Shown: positions 1-7,082, numbered from the stretch's first letter. The stretch: DNA of 10,343 nt from Acholeplasmataceae bacterium (GCA_023230825.1 JALNWO010000051.1:1-10343), one strand, 5' to 3'. Program-made: numbers and translations. The notes: generated from the sequence alone by a model not told the origin.

Positions 1-28
1 AAAAAAGGGCTAAGCCCTTTTCTTTTTA
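1..28 (-). terminator. Intrinsic terminator of the 39-734 membrane protein gene
   Basis: The arms AAAAGGGC and GCCCTTTT form an 8-bp stem around a 3-nt loop, and A/T runs lie on both sides. Read on the minus strand it starts about 15 nt after the stop codon and ends in a T-run. The symmetry suggests it could also stop transcription entering from the left. Confidence 0.8.
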
Positions 29-38
29 TTGATTTAAA

Positions 39-734
39 TTATTTTCTTGAAAATCCTAAGAGACCGAAGACGCCACCAACAATTAAGACAACATATGCAA
101 GGATGAAAATGGAGATATTAACAATGAAATACCAATCTGCTGTTAAATTGAGCCATAAGTTGTTCGCTTGAGCCGCTAAGATTGCTAAGAATAACAACGT
201 CATTCCAGCACCTAAGAAAGAGACAGACGGTCTTTTTGGTTTTTTACTAGCAAAGAGCATCCATAAGAAGACCGGTGTTAACACCATAATGCCTGGTTGA
301 ACATACTCACTAATATTCGTTAATAGTGTAAAGAAAGGTTCAAGTAACTGATTGACTGTACCAACCCAAGCTGGAAAAGCAAGAACGATTGGTGTTAATG
401 CCATTGTGTTGAATAGACCGCCATAGAAAAAGGTATAAATTAAACCCGCACTAACAAGAACACGTAAGATAATCCCTCTTCTTAAAACCCAGACTAAGAA
501 AAATAGCCCAACAATAAATGCCAAACCGATGTACTCATGGAAAAACGAGGGTAAACCGACGGCCATATTGTAGAAAGGCTCGACCACGGGATAAATGACT
601 GTGCCAAGAAAGGGTAATGCTTGATTTTCAGCAACTAATAAAATAAGAAAATATAAAGATCCTAATAAAACGAGTAAAAAGCCTAAAGTCCGAAATATTT
701 TGCCAACAGTTGAATTGTAAACTCTTTTATTCAT
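39..734 (-). CDS. Unrecognised six-helix integral membrane protein
   Basis: This is a 231-residue, very hydrophobic protein that I do not recognise. About six membrane segments can be seen, at roughly residues 17-35, 66-84, 88-120, 142-160, 169-188 and 197-226. A basic loop (KKPKRP) follows the fourth, and the protein ends FSRK. The loops after helix 1 and helix 3 share GTV-x(4-5)-EPF (residues 44-54 and 125-134), which suggests an internal duplication. A GTG four codons upstream is in frame, but the sequence AGGAG overlaps it; the ATG at 734 has that AGGAG about 11 nt upstream and is preferred. The gene has its own promoter and terminator and follows the EIIC-like gene by 74 nt on the same strand. 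Function is unknown; a transporter or membrane scaffold would fit. Confidence 0.8.
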   Translation of the reverse strand: MNKRVYNSTVGKIFRTLGFLLVLLGSLYFLILLVAENQALPFLGTVIYPVVEPFYNMAVGLPSFFHEYIGLAFIVGLFFLVWVLRRGIILRVLVSAGLIYTFFYGGLFNTMALTPIVLAFPAWVGTVNQLLEPFFTLLTNISEYVQPGIMVLTPVFLWMLFASKKPKRPSVSFLGAGMTLLFLAILAAQANNLWLNLTADWYFIVNISIFILAYVVLIVGGVFGLLGFSRK

Positions 735-769
735 ATTTATGAACACTCCTTTTTTACCTAATCACTCAC

Positions 770-799
770 ATTTTAACACAAAATGTTAATAATTGTCTA
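770..799 (-). promoter_or_regulatory. Promoter of the 39-734 gene with an overlapping inverted repeat
   Basis: On the minus strand, TAGACA (794-799) lies 18 nt from TAAAAT (770-775), which is preceded by TGT as an extended -10. An inverted repeat, TTAACA-N5-TGTTAA (773-789), sits between and over the two boxes, where a repressor could block the polymerase. The promoter is well supported by its match to consensus; the operator is only a suggestion. Confidence 0.6.
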
Positions 800-808
800 T
801 ACTATAAA

Positions 809-1834
809 TTATTTGATGTCTTCTTCAACTCTTAAATCACCTTTTTGAATCCAACCGGCTTTATAAAAAACGAGATCGATCAAATAGACTAAGAGAATAC
901 TTCCAATAAAAATGAAGCCAATCGATAACCAACTGTTCGTACTATAATTCATTTCTGATAACGTTTGAAGTTGTCCGACAAGTCCTGAAGAACCCATCCC
1001 AGATCCAATTTTTGATGTCTCTGTTTTTAAGGTTAAAACAATCAGTGGTGATAAGATTGCTGAAGCAATAATTGTCGGTAACCAAATAACGGGTTTTTTA
1101 ATAATATTTTTAAATTGGAGCATCGATGTCCCAAATCCAATCGATAAAACCATCCCAATTCGGTTATCTCTTCTGGATTGAACCGCAAAGCCAATCATTT
1201 GAACGGTTGTCCCAACAACTGCAGCTCCACCGGCAATACCATTTAAGTTAATTGCGATAGCAATCGCAGCACTTGAAACAGGTGCGGTTAATAACATCCC
1301 CATGACAACAGCAATCACAATAGACATTGGAAAAGGTGCGATGGCTGTCGCTCGTTGAATTCCTTCAGAAATAACGCCTAACATCCAGCCAATGGGTCCA
1401 CTTAACCCTAAAGTTAAAATGGTTGCTAAAAGTGCCCCAATTAAAGGAATTAATAAAATATCAACCGGTGTTTTGCGAAACAAAATCCGGTCGAGCAATA
1501 AAATCCCTAAAACAACAACTAAATACGTCGTCGCTGGATCATTATTTAACCCAACAACAATGCCTGTTCCAAAGACCACTTTAAAACTTGTTGCAACCCC
1601 ACCCATTAATGATGCGACAACCATTTTAAGACCTTTCATCTCTAAACTTAAGGCAATTCCCATCCCGATGCCAACACCCATTAAAGCCATTAAAGTTTTC
1701 GCAATGGTATCAGAAATAAAATTAACTTGTATTAAAACACCAAATTGTTGGATGATCACACCGATAATTAAAGTTGCGAATAGTCCGTAGACCATTCCGT
1801 TTAAGGTTGTCATCACATAGGTTTTTGTTTTCAC
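809..1834 (-). CDS. PTS EIIC-like membrane transporter (PTS_EIIC_2-type family)
   Basis: This 341-residue protein is almost entirely membrane-embedded, with about eight to ten Gly- and Ala-rich helices. Blocks such as LMGVGIGMGIALSLE and TAPVSSAAIAIAI resemble the PTS_EIIC_2 family of EIIC-like permeases, which are often found without the other PTS subunits. No EIIA or EIIB domain is fused to it and none lies nearby, so phosphorylation-coupled uptake cannot be assumed. The substrate is unknown. The longest frame begins at a TTG at 1852, but AAGGGG is placed 5 nt before a GTG at 1832-1834, so that GTG is taken as the start. The gene is divergent from fabV. No clear terminator separates it from the 39-734 gene, so some read-through is possible. 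The family assignment comes from overall pattern, not from a single diagnostic motif. Confidence 0.75.
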   Translation of the reverse strand: MKTKTYVMTTLNGMVYGLFATLIIGVIIQQFGVLIQVNFISDTIAKTLMALMGVGIGMGIALSLEMKGLKMVVASLMGGVATSFKVVFGTGIVVGLNNDPATTYLVVVLGILLLDRILFRKTPVDILLIPLIGALLATILTLGLSGPIGWMLGVISEGIQRATAIAPFPMSIVIAVVMGMLLTAPVSSAAIAIAINLNGIAGGAAVVGTTVQMIGFAVQSRRDNRIGMVLSIGFGTSMLQFKNIIKKPVIWLPTIIASAILSPLIVLTLKTETSKIGSGMGSSGLVGQLQTLSEMNYSTNSWLSIGFIFIGSILLVYLIDLVFYKAGWIQKGDLRVEEDIK

Positions 1835-1857
1835 GGACACCCCTTCTTTCAAAACTT

Positions 1858-1866
1858 ATTTTAACA
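1858..1866 (-). promoter_or_regulatory. Extended -10 promoter of the EIIC-like gene
   Basis: On the minus strand, TGTTAAAAT gives an extended -10 (TAAAAT at 1858-1863), about 24 nt before the GTG start. No good -35 is visible at the normal distance. The plus-strand 12-mer ATTTTAACACAA covering this -10 also occurs at the -10 of the next gene downstream (770-781). Confidence 0.5.
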
Positions 1867-1899
1867 CAATTTTTTTAAAGATAAGATTCTAATCTCTTT

Positions 1900-1930
1900 T
1901 TGCCCTTTTTTTACCGATTTCATGTATAAT
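1900..1930 (+). promoter_or_regulatory. Promoter of fabV
   Basis: A perfect TATAAT lies at 1925-1930, about 46 nt before the ATG. The best -35 match is TTGCCC at 1900-1905 with a long 19-nt spacer, so the -35 is weak. The ribosome binding site TAGGAGGC follows at about 1962-1970. Confidence 0.5.
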
Positions 1931-1976
1931 AAAAAAAAGATTTATCCCACTATAAAAGATTTTAGGAGGCATCTTT

Positions 1977-3188
1977 ATGATTGTAAAACCATCCATTCGC
2001 AGTAATTTCTTTACAAACGCTCACCCCTTAGGAATTCAAAAAATGATTCATGAAAACATTGAACTCATTAAGCGATTAGATCCATACGAAGGCCCTAAGA
2101 ATGTTTTAATTATTGGCGGCTCTTCTGGTTATGGATTAGCAACGAGAATGAGTCTTGCCTTTGGGGCTGGTGCTAATACGATAAACGTTTCTTTTGAAAA
2201 CTACCCAAAAGGTCAACGAACCGGATCAGCTGGTTATTGGAATAACCTCTTCTTCCAACACGAAACAAAACAATTACCAACCGAGCATTTCGATTTTAAC
2301 GGAGATGCCTTTAGTCCCGAAATGAAAGATCATGTGATTCAAACAATCAAAGAAACATTTGGCCAGATTGACCTCCTTGTTTATTCGCTCGCTTCAGGGG
2401 TCAGAAAAAACTACGAAACAGACGAATTGATTCGCTCCCAAATTAAACCTCTCGGTCAACCAGCCCATGGTCAAACAATTGATTTAAAGACTTTGGTTAT
2501 TGAAGACTTAACGGTTGAACCAGCGACTGAACAAGAAACCCAAGACACTGTTTTTGTTATGGGTGGAAGTGACTGGCACGATTGGGTGACTGCCCTTGAT
2601 AAAGCCCATGTTTTATCGCCTCACTTTAAAACCATTTCTTACACTTATATTGGTGGTCCAAATACCGATGCTATTTATCGTGGCGGAACTTTAGGCCATG
2701 CTAAAGATGACTTAGAGAAAACAGCCATTGCCTTAAACCAATTATTAAAAACAAAATACCAAGGAGAAGCATTAATCTCATCGAGTAAAGCCATTGTCTC
2801 TAAAGCCAGCGTCTTTATTCCACAAATGCCAATTTATGTTTCTCTCCTCTTTGATGTGATGTTAAAACACCACTTACACGAAACGACGACAGAACATAAA
2901 CATCGTCTCTATAAAGACATGGTATACGGGAAAAACCGTCTCGTAGATGAACAAGGAAGAGTTCGCTTAGATCATAGAGAAATGCAACCAGAAATTCAAA
3001 CTGAAGTTGCTCATCTCATGAATTCCTTCGACGAAGCTACCTTTTTCAAGCGTCCAGGAACGAAACTTTTCGTTAATGAATTTTTTAATATCAACGGTTT
3101 TAATGTCCCTGATATCGATGAAGAAACTGATGTTGATGTCGATGACCTAGTTGAAATCTATCAAACTGATAAATACCAAAATATATAA
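1977..3188 (+). CDS. fabV: FabV-type enoyl reductase / trans-2-enoyl-CoA reductase (NADH)
   Basis: At 403 residues this matches the family length of about 400. It opens with MIVKPSIRSNFFTNAHP, like the MIVKP...AHP start of FabV/TER proteins. A nucleotide-binding glycine loop, GGSSGYG, lies at residues 47-53. The family's catalytic Tyr-x8-Lys motif is present as Y234 and K243 (AIYRGGTLGHAK). The enzyme reduces the trans-2 double bond of an acyl thioester with NADH. In FabV this is the last step of each fatty-acid elongation cycle; in TER it turns crotonyl-CoA into butyryl-CoA for fermentation. The sequence does not decide between them, and no other fatty-acid or butyrate gene is in the window. 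It is a single-gene unit with its own promoter, a strong TAGGAGG ribosome binding site and a terminator starting at its stop codon. Confidence 0.93.
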   Translation: MIVKPSIRSNFFTNAHPLGIQKMIHENIELIKRLDPYEGPKNVLIIGGSSGYGLATRMSLAFGAGANTINVSFENYPKGQRTGSAGYWNNLFFQHETKQLPTEHFDFNGDAFSPEMKDHVIQTIKETFGQIDLLVYSLASGVRKNYETDELIRSQIKPLGQPAHGQTIDLKTLVIEDLTVEPATEQETQDTVFVMGGSDWHDWVTALDKAHVLSPHFKTISYTYIGGPNTDAIYRGGTLGHAKDDLEKTAIALNQLLKTKYQGEALISSSKAIVSKASVFIPQMPIYVSLLFDVMLKHHLHETTTEHKHRLYKDMVYGKNRLVDEQGRVRLDHREMQPEIQTEVAHLMNSFDEATFFKRPGTKLFVNEFFNINGFNVPDIDEETDVDVDDLVEIYQTDKYQNI

Positions 3189-3211
3189 AACGCCATCACT
3201 GGCGTTTTTTT
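3187..3211 (+). terminator. Bidirectional terminator between fabV and trhO
   Basis: The arms AAAACGCCA and TGGCGTTTT form a 9-bp stem with a TCAC loop, followed by a run of seven T. It overlaps the fabV stop codon. The two genes converge here, and the A-run on the left gives a shorter T-rich tail on the minus strand, so it may also serve trhO. Confidence 0.88.
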
Positions 3212-3242
3212 ATTTATCGCTTATTTAAGCGGTCTTTAATCT

Positions 3243-4187
3243 TTAACTTTGTAATAATTGAAGCCTTCTTTTAACTTCTTCAGGACTTAACTCATGTTGA
3301 ATCACATAGCGATTACGCGGATGTAGACTACAAGCCAACGTACATCCGCCTAAATGTTTATCTTCGTTTTCTATGGAGGCGAGGATTTGTTTATTACATT
3401 CTGGATTGGCACAATTCAATTGTCTTTCGCATGGGGTTCCATCAAAATGATCACGGCCGACAATGATATGCTCAACTCGGTTAATAGGAACTTTAAGGCG
3501 TTGGTCAAAGACATAACATTGACCATCCCATAACTGTCCTTGTGCGACGGCATCTTTGCCGTAGGTAACGATACCACCTTTGAGTTGACCGACATCATCA
3601 AAACCTTCTCGTTTGAGCCAACCACTGAGTTTCTCACACCGGATGCCGCCAGTACAATACGTTAAGATTTTCTTACCTTCTAGCTGCTTTTTATTAGCCC
3701 TTATCCAATTCGGTAAATCTCTAAAATTACGGATGTCTGGTTTGATGGCGCCACGAAAATGACCGATGGCATGTTCATAATCGTTTCTAGCATCTATAAC
3801 AATCGTGTTACTATCTTGCATTTGGGTGAAGAAATCTTGAGGTTCAACATATTTACCTGTGATTTCTTTTGGATTAATATCATCTTCTAAACTTAAATTG
3901 ACCAACTCTTTTTTCACTCTTACATGCATCTTTTTAAACGCATGTCCGTCTGCTTCATCAATTTTAAAGACGATTCCATGAAAGCGTGAATCATTTTTAA
4001 GTTCTTCCATATAATCGGTGACATCTTCTTTCAGACCTGATAGCGTTCCGTTAATTCCTTCATGGGCTACATAAATTCGCCCTAATAAATTTTTATGAAG
4101 ACAAGCTTGAAGATGTTCATCACGAAATCCTTCTAAATCTTCAAGTTTGGTATAGTGATAATATAAAATAACATAATGCGTGCTCAT
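3243..4187 (-). CDS. trhO: tRNA uridine-34 hydroxylase TrhO (UPF0176, rhodanese domain)
   Basis: TrhO proteins carry out the oxygen-dependent hydroxylation of uridine 34 in tRNA anticodons, giving 5-hydroxyuridine, the precursor of wobble modifications. The 314-residue length is typical. The N-terminal domain contains [11 protein letters not shown] (residues 41-51), a family signature. A rhodanese domain covers roughly residues 115-215, with the active-site loop YCTGGIRC and Cys178. A C-terminal Cys-rich part (C253, C259, C264, C282, C286) looks metal-binding. The ATG at 4187 has GGAAGG about 6 nt upstream. The gene is separated from the homospermidine synthase by a terminator and has its own consensus-like promoter, so it is probably a single-gene unit. 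Family membership is clear; the reaction is known from E. coli and B. subtilis members. Confidence 0.93.
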   Translation of the reverse strand: MSTHYVILYYHYTKLEDLEGFRDEHLQACLHKNLLGRIYVAHEGINGTLSGLKEDVTDYMEELKNDSRFHGIVFKIDEADGHAFKKMHVRVKKELVNLSLEDDINPKEITGKYVEPQDFFTQMQDSNTIVIDARNDYEHAIGHFRGAIKPDIRNFRDLPNWIRANKKQLEGKKILTYCTGGIRCEKLSGWLKREGFDDVGQLKGGIVTYGKDAVAQGQLWDGQCYVFDQRLKVPINRVEHIIVGRDHFDGTPCERQLNCANPECNKQILASIENEDKHLGGCTLACSLHPRNRYVIQHELSPEEVKRRLQLLQS

Positions 4188-4218
4188 TTTCTACCTTCCT
4201 TTTTGTTGCTGTACTTTA

Positions 4219-4247
4219 ATCATAAGACAAACACACAAATCCTTCAA
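4219..4247 (-). promoter_or_regulatory. Promoter of trhO
   Basis: On the minus strand, TTGAAG (4242-4247) lies 17 nt from TATGAT (4219-4224), about 30 nt upstream of the start codon. Spacing and both boxes fit a housekeeping sigma promoter. Confidence 0.7.
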
Positions 4248-4270
4248 AAAATACGCACTTTTTCTAAATA

Positions 4271-4294
4271 AAAAAACTCACGTTTGTGAGTTTA
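4271..4294 (-). terminator. Terminator of the homospermidine synthase gene
   Basis: The arms AAACTCAC and GTGAGTTT (4274-4293) form an 8-bp stem with a 4-nt loop. The minus strand continues into a T-run. The hairpin begins inside the stop codon of the gene. A T-run on the plus side as well (4295-4300) makes it symmetric. Confidence 0.82.
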
Positions 4295-5683
4295 TTTTTT
4301 ATCATCAGTAGATTTATCTAACAAACCCTGAAGCGGTATGATAGACTCTTTAATCATGTGAAAATCATATTGCTTTAAATATTTTTGTGCATCTTTTAAG
4401 ATTTCATCTTCAGGAAGTTTTTCAGGTAAAACAAGGCCAAGATTTGGATTTTTAAGCATCCATTTAAAAGCACTAATAGCAGTTGCTGTCACTTGAATAA
4501 TCGTTGGCGTTTCTTTAGGATAATCACGCTTTAAAACATCCAATTCTAACCCACTTCCATAATAATAAGCGCCATGTGTTTTACTATGAATAATGACCCC
4601 AACATATTCTCCACCACTAACAAGTGTCTCATCTAATTTCTTAAAAGCTTTTGGTTTTTGATACGCACTTTGTTTTACTTTAGCAAGGGCTTGAACAGCG
4701 AGTTCATTTGGGCGGTAAGAAAAATAGGCTGTGGGGCGATATAAACTTAGACCTTCTTCGTCTAAAACAGATAAGTAGCTTGCTAATGACATCGTTTCTT
4801 CATGTGTAATCAAATGACCTTCAAAATAACCATGTGGTGAATACGTTTTTTCTAATGTATCAATTCCTTTTAAATTGAGTTTTATATAGCCGTCATTCGC
4901 ATGATAAATTTTTACCTTATCTTGAATTTTATTAATATCAAAATCTGTGCCTAATCGAAACTCAACGTGGGCAACTGCTTCATCGTACAAACCACTAGGT
5001 GACCACGTACTATAAAGGGTGTCATCGTTATTCATTTCACCGTTTACACTTAATGTATCGTAATCGGAAATAATAATTGTGTCAATCGCTAAAGCCTGTG
5101 CTAAAAGATTTGATTGTCCTTTTCTTTGATATTCATGTAGTAACGTTAACGCTTCTTCTGAAAATAACTTTGTATCAACCATCTGGGCCATCTTTCTTAA
5201 CGCTTTTTTCGCAAACAAAGAAACCAGCCCTGGGTTGCACCCAATTTCAACAACAGCCGTGGGATAACCTTTTTGGTATTTTCTTTCCCGCTCAATCAGT
5301 GATACAAATTGATCATAAGCAGATATACTTGCATCATCTTCTGGCCAAGAGGAGGCGGATGTACTCAAATAAAAAACACCATTTTCTAAACACCATGTGA
5401 GGGTGTCGTTATTACTCGTTTTTTCTGAAAAATCGAGCAAGGCATCACCTTCACGAAGATACTTTTCGTAAATTGATATGTGGTTGTCTTTTGTTACATG
5501 GTGGACATAGTAGTTATCTTTAAAGCCACCTTCTTTAATAAATTCATCACGATCATCAAGTGCCATATCGATGACAAAAAGATTTTTCATCTCAAAGATA
5601 ACTTCATTTTTTAAAAGACGAACAAAGCTTTTCCCAACCATACCATAACCAAAAATAAAAATTCGTCCTGCAAATGGTATCAT
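4292..5683 (-). CDS. hss: Homospermidine synthase
   Basis: This 463-residue protein belongs to the saccharopine dehydrogenase-like fold group. The NAD-binding loop is FGYGMVG (residues 11-17). Blocks typical of bacterial homospermidine synthase follow in order: GCNPGLVS (148-155), TWS-x2-G-x3-E (T226, W227, E235), G-x-L-I-THEE (about 289-296), YRPT (315-318), YYGSGLEL, and a C-terminal WMLKNPNLG...PE segment. W227 lines up with the active-site Trp of the Blastochloris viridis enzyme, by memory of that sequence. The enzyme uses NAD+ to join two putrescines into sym-homospermidine and ammonia, or an aminobutyl donor to another diamine. A TTG frame opens at 5707, but AAAAGGAGG lies just before the ATG at 5681-5683, which is taken as the start. 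No other polyamine gene is near. It sits between terminators and has a structured leader. Confidence 0.87.
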   Translation of the reverse strand: MIPFAGRIFIFGYGMVGKSFVRLLKNEVIFEMKNLFVIDMALDDRDEFIKEGGFKDNYYVHHVTKDNHISIYEKYLREGDALLDFSEKTSNNDTLTWCLENGVFYLSTSASSWPEDDASISAYDQFVSLIERERKYQKGYPTAVVEIGCNPGLVSLFAKKALRKMAQMVDTKLFSEEALTLLHEYQRKGQSNLLAQALAIDTIIISDYDTLSVNGEMNNDDTLYSTWSPSGLYDEAVAHVEFRLGTDFDINKIQDKVKIYHANDGYIKLNLKGIDTLEKTYSPHGYFEGHLITHEETMSLASYLSVLDEEGLSLYRPTAYFSYRPNELAVQALAKVKQSAYQKPKAFKKLDETLVSGGEYVGVIIHSKTHGAYYYGSGLELDVLKRDYPKETPTIIQVTATAISAFKWMLKNPNLGLVLPEKLPEDEILKDAQKYLKQYDFHMIKESIIPLQGLLDKSTDDKK

Positions 5684-5698
5684 TTCTCTCCTCCTTTT

Positions 5699-5760
5699 AA
5701 AAAACAAATGATAAAAGCCCGTACCTAATATTAACGGCGACTATTGCTTTTTTATTTGTT
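5699..5760 (-). promoter_or_regulatory. Structured leader / possible attenuator before hss
   Basis: In the minus-strand transcript AACAAAT (5754-5760) pairs with ATTTGTT (5703-5709), and AAAAGC pairs with GCTTTT (5713-5718). Inside lies a second stem, CCGT (5734-5737) with ACGG (5719-5722), carrying an 11-nt loop. An 8-nt bulge, AATAGTCG, sits on the 5' side. The outer stem runs straight into a T6 tract (5699-5704) and then AAAAGGAGG, the ribosome binding site. This looks like a terminator or a ribosome-site switch in the leader. I do not recognise a known riboswitch class, so ligand and mechanism are open. Confidence 0.45.
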
Positions 5761-5774
5761 TATGCTCTCTATTT

Positions 5775-5783
5775 ATTTTATCA
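5775..5783 (-). promoter_or_regulatory. Extended -10 promoter of hss
   Basis: The minus strand reads TGATAAAAT, an extended -10 with TAAAAT at 5775-5780. This would start a leader of roughly 85 nt that contains the hairpin at 5699-5760. The -35 position holds only TTTCGA, a poor match. Confidence 0.45.
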
Positions 5784-5906
5784 TAAATCGAACAATATCG
5801 AAAAGAAGTGCGAGTGAACATTTTTTGACAAACCATTGCTTTATTAGAACGATCATTAACTTTAACAAGCGATTCAAGATAAAAACCATCCTTTTTCTGT
5901 TAAAAG

Positions 5907-5915
5907 TGGTAAAAT
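5907..5915 (+). promoter_or_regulatory. Extended -10 promoter of fda
   Basis: TGGTAAAAT (5907-5915) is an extended -10, 23 nt upstream of the fda start. There is no good -35 17 nt upstream. A TTGACA at 5825-5830 is too far away to pair with it. Confidence 0.5.
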
Positions 5916-5938
5916 TAAAGTGAAAGTGAGGTTTTAAT

Positions 5939-6826
5939 ATGTTAGATGAACAATTAAAATTAATGCATGAACGGTTAGGCTTCATTGCAGCCTTAGACCA
6001 AAGTGGTGGTTCAACACCCAAAGCTTTAGCAAACTATGGTGTTTATGACAATGCATACACAAACGATGAAGAGATGTTCACGTTAGTTCATGAGATGCGA
6101 ACAAGAATTGTATCTAGTCCCGTTTTTACAAGCGAACATATTTTAGGTGCGATTTTATTTGAGAATACGATGGACCGAAAAGTGGGTAAACTCCATACCG
6201 CCGATTACTTATGGAAAGAAAAACAAATCATTCCTTTCTTAAAAATTGACAAAGGATTAGCTCCAGAACAAAATGGCGTCCAAATGATGAAAGACATGCC
6301 TGAATTAGACACATTACTAGAAAAGGCTGTGAAACGAAATATTTTTGGAACAAAAATGCGTTCTGTAATTAAAGCAGCAAACGAAGAAGGCATTCAAGCG
6401 ATTGTTAAACAACAATTTGAAATTGCTAAAAAAGTAATTGCTTATAAGATGGTCCCCATTATTGAGCCTGAGGTTGATATCCATATGGATGATAAAGCTT
6501 TGGCCGAAGATATTTTACTCAAATATTTAAATGAAGAACTCAACCAACTTGATCCTGCTGATAAAGTGATTTTCAAACTAACGATTCCATCAAAAAGAAA
6601 TTTATATGCAGAACTTATGAAAGATGAACGTGTTGTTCGCGTTGTCGCCTTGTCTGGTGGTTATAGCCGTAAGCTCGCCAATCGCCTTTTAGGAAAAAAT
6701 AAAGGCTTAATTGCCAGTTTCTCAAGAGCTCTTTTAGAGGGTTTACATGCTGATCAAACTGAGGAAGAGTTTAACCAGGTGTTGGCTAAATCAATAAAAG
6801 ACATTTATAAAGCATCTATCAAATAA
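5939..6826 (+). CDS. fda: Class I fructose-bisphosphate aldolase
   Basis: At 295 residues this has the length and sequence pattern of the S. aureus-type class I aldolase. The enzyme splits fructose 1,6-bisphosphate into glyceraldehyde 3-phosphate and dihydroxyacetone phosphate through a Schiff base, without metal. Visible family blocks are ALDQSGGS (residues 18-25), FLKIDKGL (100-107), PIIEPEVD (173-180), the Schiff-base lysine K213 in FKLTIPSKRN, and the phosphate-binding SGGYSR (239-244). The ATG at 5939 follows GTGAGG by about 8 nt. The gene is a single unit, divergent from hss, with its own extended -10 and a strong terminator. No other glycolytic gene is nearby. The sequence looks intact with no missing catalytic residue. 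Confidence 0.95.
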   Translation: MLDEQLKLMHERLGFIAALDQSGGSTPKALANYGVYDNAYTNDEEMFTLVHEMRTRIVSSPVFTSEHILGAILFENTMDRKVGKLHTADYLWKEKQIIPFLKIDKGLAPEQNGVQMMKDMPELDTLLEKAVKRNIFGTKMRSVIKAANEEGIQAIVKQQFEIAKKVIAYKMVPIIEPEVDIHMDDKALAEDILLKYLNEELNQLDPADKVIFKLTIPSKRNLYAELMKDERVVRVVALSGGYSRKLANRLLGKNKGLIASFSRALLEGLHADQTEEEFNQVLAKSIKDIYKASIK

Positions 6827-6845
6827 ATTTAACCCGTCATTAAAT

Positions 6846-6880
6846 AAAAAGACGTCAACACTGGTTGATGTCTTTTTTGT
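6846..6880 (+). terminator. Terminator of fda
   Basis: A 14-bp stem (AAAAAGACGTCAAC with GTTGATGTCTTTTT, one G-U pair) closes an ACTG loop and is followed by T-rich sequence. It lies about 20 nt after the fda stop codon. Confidence 0.9.
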
Positions 6881-6920
6881 TTTGCTATCGTTGAAAATTT
6901 AACATGCCTTTTTTAATTAT

Positions 6921-6952
6921 AAAAAAAGATCTGAATCAATGAAATCAGATCT
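6921..6952 (-). terminator. Terminator of the lipoprotein gene
   Basis: AGATCTGA (6927-6934) and TCAGATCT (6945-6952) form an 8-bp stem with a 10-nt loop. On the minus strand the stem is followed by a T-run (6921-6926). It lies about 130 nt beyond the lipoprotein stop codon, on the far side of the repeat element at 6986-7075. The element may therefore have inserted between gene and terminator. Confidence 0.7.
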
Positions 6953-6985
6953 ATTATTTTACTCAATGGGTTTGTAGAACTATAT

Positions 6986-7075
6986 TGATACAATTACGCA
7001 CCCCTAGCAAAATTTACGCACCCCTGTGTTTTTTTACGCACCCTGAAATTAATGGCTTAATAAGTCTTTTTATAT
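6986..7075. repeat. 20-bp-period repeat element, copy A (possible IS end)
   Basis: TTACGCACCCCT occurs at 6994-7005 and 7014-7025, and as TTACGCACCC-T at 7034-7044, an exact 20-bp period. The element starts with TGATACA. After the repeats comes ATGGCTTAATAAGTCT, a segment also found, diverged, at 8517-8592. A TG terminus followed by several short repeats resembles the ends of IS21-family elements, but no transposase is present and this link is an inference. The element lies directly after the stop codon of the lipoprotein gene. Confidence 0.65.
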
Positions 7076-7082
7076 AAAATCT

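Noticed and set aside
1392..1790. 132-residue plus-strand frame
   Set aside because: It lies entirely inside the EIIC-like gene on the other strand, is rich in Pro, Thr and Lys as typical for the antisense of membrane proteins, and has no ribosome binding site.
3218..3231. Second hairpin (CGCTT-ATTT-AAGCG) between fabV and trhO
   Set aside because: The stem is only five base pairs with no T-run after it on either strand. The 3187-3211 hairpin already explains termination.
5699..5760. Guanidine (mini-ykkC) or PreQ1 riboswitch
   Set aside because: An ACGG stem and a U-tract recalled these classes, but the paired ACGR-loop hairpins of mini-ykkC and the A-rich tail of PreQ1-I are not present.
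5825..5830. Perfect TTGACA on the plus strand upstream of fda
   Set aside because: No -10 lies 16-18 nt downstream (that position reads about GAACGATC), so it is not called as a promoter.
5773..6021. 82-residue minus-strand frame overlapping the start of fda
   Set aside because: It covers the fda start and promoter in antisense, and its sequence shows no protein-like pattern.
6994..7044. CRISPR array
   Set aside because: The repeated units are only 12 nt with 8-nt gaps and there are three of them. Repeat and spacer sizes are far too small, and no cas gene is present.
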